Assembly: GCA_033065855.1 (NCBI GenBank)
Contig: JAVXUO010002165.1
Span: forward strand, 62,001 to 126,000
DNA length: 64,000 nucleotides
Direction of reading: 5' to 3'
Origin: Escallonia rubra
Lineage: Eukaryota; Streptophyta; Magnoliopsida; Escalloniales; Escalloniaceae
A model generated the notes under the pieces. It was not told the origin of the DNA and searched no databases. It was given only the letters and a program-made list of their open reading frames with translations. Of this stretch, positions 58,061 to 64,000 are shown piece by piece (positions within the stretch are counted from its first letter, which is position 1; each line of letters opens with the position of its first letter). The position numbers and the translations under genes were made by a program.

Positions 58061-59172
58061 ACCGAAAATTCACATGATGAAAATAGTGAGTTCATCATTT
58101 AGCATAATAAAATAAATTGAGGGATAAACAATTTATTTGTATGAAAAGGTAAAGACACAGGCCCTTTCCTAAGGAAAATATAATATATCACTTATAACCT
58201 TCCGTTGGGCTGATTATTAACATACAAGTGATTTCCACCCTTTAGCAATTTGAAAATCATTACAAGCAACATGAGCACGAATTATATCACTGTTGGGCAG
58301 AAAATAATTTGACCAATGCAACTTATTATTTCATTTTTTTCCGCTTAAAAATTAAAATATAATCTTCCGTTGAGCCAATTAATATTTTAATTAATAAGCG
58401 TAACGTGATGTGATTTTATCATTATCTCAACTTATAAAAGACAATAACTTCGGTTGGGCCGCTTACTGCCAAATGAGTACCACTAATTATTTCAAGTTCA
58501 TTTTCGCAGTCTAGACATGCCAAACGAAACATAAGGTTTTAGCATGATCTTGTAATTTTAGACTAGTCCTTGAAACTATAACAATATTGGCACTTTATAT
58601 TCATCGGTATCCCAAAATAAACCAATATTAAAACATAAACGGCTTTACAAATTTTATTTTGTAAGGCTCAACTAAAATACACAAGTCCTTCTAAAAACCC
58701 ATCTTTAAAATCTACACCTACAAGGCCTTTTTCTTAAGTAGCCAAACATGCCCATAGATGGAGCTACATGCCCAAATTTAAATGACCAATAAAAACCCAA
58801 TTCGCTGGCCTAAAGGCCTAGACAGCAGGCCATTTAGCAGGCCCCTACGGCCCAACAGCTTCGGCCCACTTAACAAACCACTAGCCACAAGGGCCAATGC
58901 CGCAGACCACAAAACAGGCCCAAATCAGGCCTAATTAAATTTTCTGCTAGGTCATTTAAAAGGCCACATGGCTTTTTTTTTTCCTTTTAGCTAGGCCGAA
59001 GGCATGAACCACTTGTCTTTCGGCCCAAACAGGCCATATGCCCTTTCAGCACATTCACCAATAGGCAACAATCACGCAGGTTTAACGTTGGCATTCAAAT
59101 GTAAAAAAAATTTCAAGGACCAAGAAAAACTCTATGTTCATGCAATTGATCAACGTGGCTATGATACACCAC
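58061..59172 (-). other. Leader of the minus-strand copia element
   Basis: About 1.1 kb of non-coding DNA between gag and the LTR. Phrases like CTTCCGTTGGGCTGATTA, CTTCCGTTGAGCCAATTA and CTTCGGTTGGGCCGCTTA recur at about 58197, 58366 and 58449. The primer-binding site reads TGGTGTATCATAGCC on the minus strand (about 59158-59172), a degenerate initiator-Met site. Confidence 0.6.
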
Positions 59173-59692
59173 ATGTTAGATTATTTTATTCATCTTGACC
59201 CCATAATCAAGACCATTAGAATCTTACAATAGTATAAATATAAGAATAATAGGATTTCGAATTCACCGGAATTGAAAGAAGTCATAAATTACCAAGATCT
59301 TTATTCCGATGATGAAAGAATGCCAAGATGCGGAAGCGGCCCTCTGGTATTGATCTTCACTACTCTTCTCTATTCTTGATGATGGAATAGAGTTGTGTAT
59401 TTTTTTTATTAGTCTTGGAGACAAAAGAGTAGCCAAACATTATGACACCTTAACCTCCAAGAAAAAGAGATATTTATATATAGAGAGTATTGAGATTAAT
59501 CCTGTACTTATCAAATCTCAACGTCTATTAAAGTTAAGAGATCAGGGTCTATAAGCCTTTTACACATCATAAATTATTAGTGTATTAGATGCTAAAATTA
59601 AATAGGCCCACAGGGTTATTTAGCATATTTAATTAACTAATGTCAAATTTAAATAAATAGTCAATAATAGTATGACCTGTTAGGGCACCTAA
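59173..59692 (-). repeat. 5' LTR of the minus-strand copia element
   Basis: On the minus strand it starts about TGCCCTAACAGGTCATACTA and ends ATAATCTAACA next to the primer site. It has a TATA-like TATATATAAATATC near 59470-59485. The outer boundary is approximate because no partner LTR is visible. Confidence 0.6.
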
Positions 59693-59704
59693 TTGGATTG
59701 GACC

Positions 59705-61189
59705 GAACATATCAAACAGTTATCCCTCAAGGCCTCTGTCATTTCTCCCAACCCACCATAACCTCTTTGTTTGATTTTATATCTTTTAGAATTTCATGCA
59801 ATTCTGCCTCTAATGCGTTACAGTTGGGAGATGACCAATGTAACATCCCACCCATGTTCCTTTGTCATTTTTGATAAGCGCTGCTAAACCCCCAGATTCT
59901 CCCTCTTTTACGCTTGCTTCCATTGGTATTAATATATACCTAACCTCACATGAATAAGACAACAATATTAGTTTATGATCTCTACTAGCCTGGTTTCCTT
60001 GTCCGGTAGAGGCATCCGTCGATTCTTTCATGTAATCCAGAGCGTTTTCCCACGAGATATCTCGCTATTAATACTGGTTCTTTCGATGCATTATTTGCTT
60101 CCATTAAAGAATGAAGAGAGGGGATGTCCATTAATCAAATTCATGGTCAGGTTGATCCATCTTGTAAGAGATTAACTCATTGAGACCGTTTTGAATAAAA
60201 CTCCCACTTAACTTATCATAAGATTTTCCAATGTCAATTTTGAAAAATCATTCCCCCTTTTTTTCCTTTCCTGTTCTCTAAGGTGTGTATGATTTTTGGA
60301 GCCACTATGGCATTGCCAATTACGGACCTTTCAAGGACAAACTACTCTGGGTTGCAATGATGAGTTTGCTTAAAAAAATGTTTGATTCTACTGATAAGAA
60401 CTTTAGAGAGAGATTTGTAAATGACAATAAGCAAACTTATAGGTCTAGTGGTGCCCCGGTACATGTGGTAAAATAGCCCATTAAGGCCATTAGCATCAGG
60501 GACTTTTAAGGCCTTTATATTGAAAAAAACCCTCTTTAACTTCAACATTGCTCACAGGAAAGACTAGACTTTTGGTTTCTTCCAATTAAATTCAGTTTTG
60601 GAGAATATAAATTGTTACCCCTTATCTCTAATTTTGAGAACCATGCTTAAACCAATTAGTAAAGTAATCATTTTGGGTGAGAAATCCAAACATCATCTTG
60701 TCCTAAAAGGGCATTAGTTCGAATCCTTCTTCTTCAAGTAAATGTAAAAATATCTAGTATTTTTATCCCGCTGAGAGTGCCATTTCGTTCGAGATTTCTG
60801 GTACTAGAGCAGTTCTTCTTATGCTAGAGTTTTTATGTATCGTTTCCTAAGTTCCTTTTCTAAATATGTGAGTATTGTTGAGCAAGAGCACTGTGAATTG
60901 CATTTAGTCTTGCCCATAACCTATTTTTCCTTTTAAAAATGTTTCCAAAGGGAATTTCGTGTATTGGCTCTGTTATGGAATCGATAGCCTGAAAGATATT
61001 GTCTTGGCCTTGCCAAGCATATGAAATGACCTCTTTGATGTTCTCTTGTATCATCCAAGCATCTTCAACTCTAAAAGGTTTATTGTAAGTTAAGGTAGCT
61101 TGGTTGATAAATATACCAGAGCTATTCTGTAATAACGCACAAGTGATATGAGGTAGTTTAAAGAAGATTACATACATGAACTTCTAGCA
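59705..61189 (-). pseudogene. LINE reverse transcriptase and RNase H remnant
   Basis: The frame 60860-61177 has PFRVEDAWMIQENIKEVISY and KRKNRLWARLNAIHSAL (pre-RT region). Fragments near 60342-60548 read ALKVPDANGLNGLFYHMY and RPISLLIVIYKSLSKVLISR (RT). The frame 59810-60031 is the start of RNase H (GGLAALIKNDKGTWVGCYIG) and continues, frame-broken, to ALEAELHEIL near 59800. Large RT parts are deleted. Confidence 0.8.
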
Positions 61190-62640
61190 AGATGAATCAC
61201 CACTTTGGGGTTACTGTAGCGCGATCCAAATGACTTTGCACATTTTCCCACCCTCTTTTATCTGTCCAAGTTAATCTTGGTCCATTGTACTCCAGGTTGA
61301 CTTAACCGCACCTGCTTATATTGTCTCTATACTTCCTTATTATGTATCCTTCCTTGTTGCCTCCATGTCCTCTTCATTCAGTAAATCCGATATGTCACTA
61401 AAGTCACCTCCGATCAACCAAGGCATATTGTTGACTTCAGCAAACTCGATGAGCTTTTGGCCTAGAAATTCATTTTTCTAGGGGTTTAGGGTAGCATAGA
61501 TTGCAGAAAGGCCAATTGTTCGCTATAGACCGTGGCATGAATTACTTGGTTTGTAGCTTGAACTACAAAGATGCTAACTTGGGTAGAGTCCTACGTGAGC
61601 CAAATTCTACCCAATCTTCCTTTGGGATTGACAATGCAAGATGCACTATATCCTCAATCATGGAAAAAATTACCCATCCTTGAATATTAGACAAATGATT
61701 TAAGAATGGCCATTGGATCAAAATTTCCTGGCAAACTGACAATTTTTATAAACTCATTCTTAATATATGGTTCCCTAATCCCCCACAATTCCATATGTAG
61801 ACATCCACAGACATTTTACTTGGTGCTGTTGGTAAAAAAAATCTGACATTTTGATTAGTGGCAAGTTGTGAACCCTCGCCTTCTCTTAAATCTGACTTCT
61901 CAGTGAAATTGCTTTTGGCCTAAATGAAAAGATCGTTAGTTTCATCTCTTGGCCTGGTATGATCTTCAACCAAAATTCCTTGTTTGACCAGTGAACTTCG
62001 ATATCATGTAGCTCCTTGTGGCTCACCGGGAATAACTCCTCCTTTTGTTGGGTCTGGTGGCTCATATGAAGATATGATGGCTTTAGGGATTTGCCTTTTC
62101 AGTTTCGTGGCTGTTGTTTTGCAGATATGCTTTAGTGTATAGTGAGCATCATTTCCTTTGTTGATCTTTGACGGTGCGGCAACAATAGCCTTCCTTGTGT
62201 TTGCTTAGGGTTTGCATGGTCAAATGACTAAGGCATGTCCAAGTCTGTGATATGGTTGCCTCGTCTTGGTTTTTTTTTTTTGTTTTTTTTTCCTGTTGAT
62301 GTTGTCCATGATCTAGAATTCCCATTTATGGCTTAACTGTTGCCGAAATTGTAGATTTTTCAATTATGAAGTCCATATCCTTATTGTTGTGGTTTCCTTT
62401 TGTATATCTTCGTTGGGATTGTATAATGTGGACTCTAGTCTTGCCTCTTATTTTTGGTCCATTTAGCTCCATCATATCCCCTTTTTGTTTTGATTTTTTT
62501 CTTTTTGTTTTGTTTTTGCTATTTTTTTCATCGCCTCCCCCAATCGGATATTACTTAGTAGCCCAAACCTAATGGAATGGTTGGGCTGGAGCATTTTTTC
62601 CTTGGATAGGCTTTCTTCCTTTTCTCTTAGCTATCATCCA
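61190..62640 (-). pseudogene. LINE endonuclease region remnant
   Basis: Degenerate minus-strand residues include PWLIGGDFSDISDLLNEED (near 61370-61425), the GDFN endonuclease block, and VNLEYNGPRLTWTDKRGWEN, VQSHLDRA (near 61215-61300), the conserved end of the AP-endonuclease domain. The N-terminal part is not recognisable. Confidence 0.75.
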
Positions 62641-62690
62641 GGGTCCAAACCCTTCTTCTTCCCCTTTAATTTTGTCTGTGGTTTTGGTTG

Positions 62691-63330
62691 CTAGTGCCAC
62701 CACCCCGGGTCCCCATGTCCAGTCAGCACTTCAGTTGTTTTTTCTTCCTTATTATTGTTTCCTTTTCCAACTGTCTCTTTCATCTTCTTTGGTGGTTCAA
62801 CCGCCACTTTCTCCTCCCTCGGCTCTCTGCAAATATCTTTTCGATGTCCGATGCTGCCACAATTAAAGCAAAAGTTGTTAATATACTCACATTTCACCCT
62901 ACATATTTCATTTTTTTTGTTTGAATGATAAGGGGTATCCTTGGGTCAATTTTAGCGTCAACTGGGATTAAGTTCCCTCTTCGGACGATCTTAAGAGTGC
63001 ACCCACCATATTGGCCTATGCATTCAAAGGAAAATTTTTCCTCCGGGTGCTAGCTCCAAGGTTTGAACCCAGAAAGTCAAGGTAGAGAACAATCCTCCTT
63101 GTCTACCAGGTCAACCCCTTGGGGTTCCCTACATTTTCTTTTTGTGAGGATATATGCAAGTATGAGGGGTTCTGATAAGTCCATCTGTATAGAAACTTCA
63201 GTATACTTCCCTCGAGAAAATGTAGCCATATTAATATTAACCATGATAGGTTTACCAAATTTCTTCACGATTCAAACAAGACCTTCTCTTGGTAGTATAT
63301 TTATGCTGCAAGTATACCAGTTTTGACAAG
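62691..63330 (-). pseudogene. LINE ORF1 remnant (DUF4283 / zf-CCHC_4)
   Basis: Reads FGKPIMVNINMATFSRGKYT and VSIQMDLSEPLI, the conserved plant LINE ORF1 core, then CEYINNFCFNCGSIGHRKDI with a CCHC knuckle, and a basic Lys-rich tail. A break separates the two halves near 62900-63070. Confidence 0.8.
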
Positions 63331-63399
63331 AATTCCCAGTTCGCTGCAAGTATATTTATGCTGCAAAAATCCCCTAGTTTAGTTCAAACCCATATCTTA

Positions 63400-64000
63400 G
63401 TATTAAAGAATGACTTTGATTGGTTGAAGAAGGAGTGGCTGGAAATGGAAAGCTTAATAATGAAGCTGTGGCTTCTCATAGGCTGCCGAAGTGGTACCGA
63501 CTTGGAAATTAGCTGGGAAGAGAGAGCTTCACAATGAAGCTTTCTGTGTCGACTTGGAGAAGGCTTATGGTGGTGATGCATGAAGATGCCGACTTGAGGA
63601 AGCTACTGACTTGTCTTTATATTGGTCATGAGAGAGAGAGAGAGAGAGAGATGAGCAATAGCTTGAAAAAAATAGAGAGATAAGTTAGTAAATGAGAGAA
63701 AAGAAAAGCAACAACTTAATAGATTGTTTTGAGTAGCTAGCTGAAGCTTGTATATATTTTTAGTGAGTGTTTTGTATTATAATATTTGTGTGAGAATTTC
63801 TTCAAACAAATTTTACTATAAATATAGATTGTTGTTTGAGTTATATTTGTGAACCCATTATGCTTCCAATAGTGGAATCAGAGCCACAAGTTCGTGGGTA
63901 CATTTCAAGAAAGTGAAGAGATGGCCAACAAAATTAAGCCTCATATACCAAAATTAAAAAAGATGAATTATGAGAACTGGAGCATCCAAATAAATGTCTT
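63400..64000 (+). mobile_element. 5' end of a Ty1/copia element continuing beyond the window
   Basis: The LTR (start uncertain, about 63400) ends at 63872. It is followed by the primer-binding site TGGAATCAGAGCC (63873-63885) and a gag start at 63921 (MANKIKPHIPKLKKMNYENW, open to the window end). The LTR contains a GA repeat (63628-63652) and matches 46800-47154, so the two elements are one family. Confidence 0.85.
63921..64000 (+). pseudogene. copia gag, partial at window end
   Basis: Begins ATGGCCAACAAAATTAAGCC and encodes the same N-terminus as the gag at 47199. Whether the full protein is intact cannot be judged from this window. Confidence 0.7.

Larger units (their letters stand above)
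54326..59692 (-). mobile_element. Ty1/copia retrotransposon, minus strand, degenerate, 3' end missing
   Basis: From right to left: LTR (about 59173-59692), primer site, long leader, gag, protease, integrase, reverse transcriptase and a truncated RNase H at 54326-54456. All coding parts carry stops and frameshifts. No 3' LTR is seen on the left, so it was truncated at the edge of GST block B. Confidence 0.9.
59705..63330 (-). mobile_element. LINE (L1-like), minus strand, degenerate
   Basis: Right to left: ORF1 with its RNA-binding domain and zinc knuckle, endonuclease, reverse transcriptase pieces and RNase H. All carry frameshifts. The LTR of the copia element abuts its 3' side at about 59692. 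Confidence 0.85.

Noticed and set aside
54326-59692. Possible endogenous pararetrovirus
   Set aside because: Gene order (integrase before reverse transcriptase), copia-type zinc knuckle and primer site identify a Ty1/copia element; no movement-protein or caulimovirid coat motifs.

Overview
This is a stretch of plant nuclear DNA, almost certainly from a eudicot. Genes are sparse and intron-containing with GT/AG splice sites, the background is AT-rich, and the window is packed with Ty1/copia retrotransposons, LINEs, hAT- and Mutator-type DNA transposons, MITEs, a tRNA-derived SINE and microsatellites. I see no bacterial, organellar or viral gene organisation and cannot name the species from sequence alone.

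Only two cellular gene families are clearly supported, and each is present twice through a local duplication. (1) A plant cytosolic-type guanylate kinase (nine exons, minus strand) lies in a block at about 417-7913 and again at about 17058-29143. The second copy (17995-20484) reads as an intact 364-residue protein. The first (1031-3510) keeps every exon and splice site but its start codon is ACG instead of ATG, and the conserved LDID motif has become LDIH. (2) A tau-class glutathione S-transferase (two exons, minus strand, 218 residues) lies in a block at about 39437-44990 and again at about 49203-54325. Both copies look intact.

Layout: 0.4-7.9 kb guanylate kinase block 1 with LINE remnants; 7.9-14.7 kb a degenerate copia element whose 5' LTR is cut at the block edge; 14.8-16.0 kb a hAT element with a perfect 8-bp target duplication, nested in a terminal-repeat element; 17.1-29.1 kb guanylate kinase block 2, which gained a SINE and a 3-kb hAT element holding a nested palindrome-rich foldback element; 29.5-33.2 kb MITEs and LINE pieces; 33.3-35.2 kb nested terminal-repeat elements full of minisatellites; 35.9-39.0 kb a GC-rich, minisatellite-rich region that looks like a minus-strand LTR; 39.4-45 kb GST block A; 46.8-49.2 kb a copia fragment cut off by GST block B (49.2-54.3 kb); 54.3-59.7 kb a minus-strand copia element; 59.7-63.3 kb a minus-strand LINE; 63.4-64.0 kb the 5' end of another copia element that continues beyond the window.

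The paired blocks are useful because each gives an 'empty site' for insertions in the other. That fixes exact ends and target duplications for the 109-bp SINE, the 2983-bp hAT element and one recurrent terminal-repeat element. The least explained items are the recurrent 'AATTAC' terminal-repeat family (at least six copies, one inside another), the foldback element with eight copies of a 23-bp palindrome, a MITE made of a 19-bp minisatellite, and four closely spaced palindromes at 35381-35477. I found no new enzymatic or defence system.
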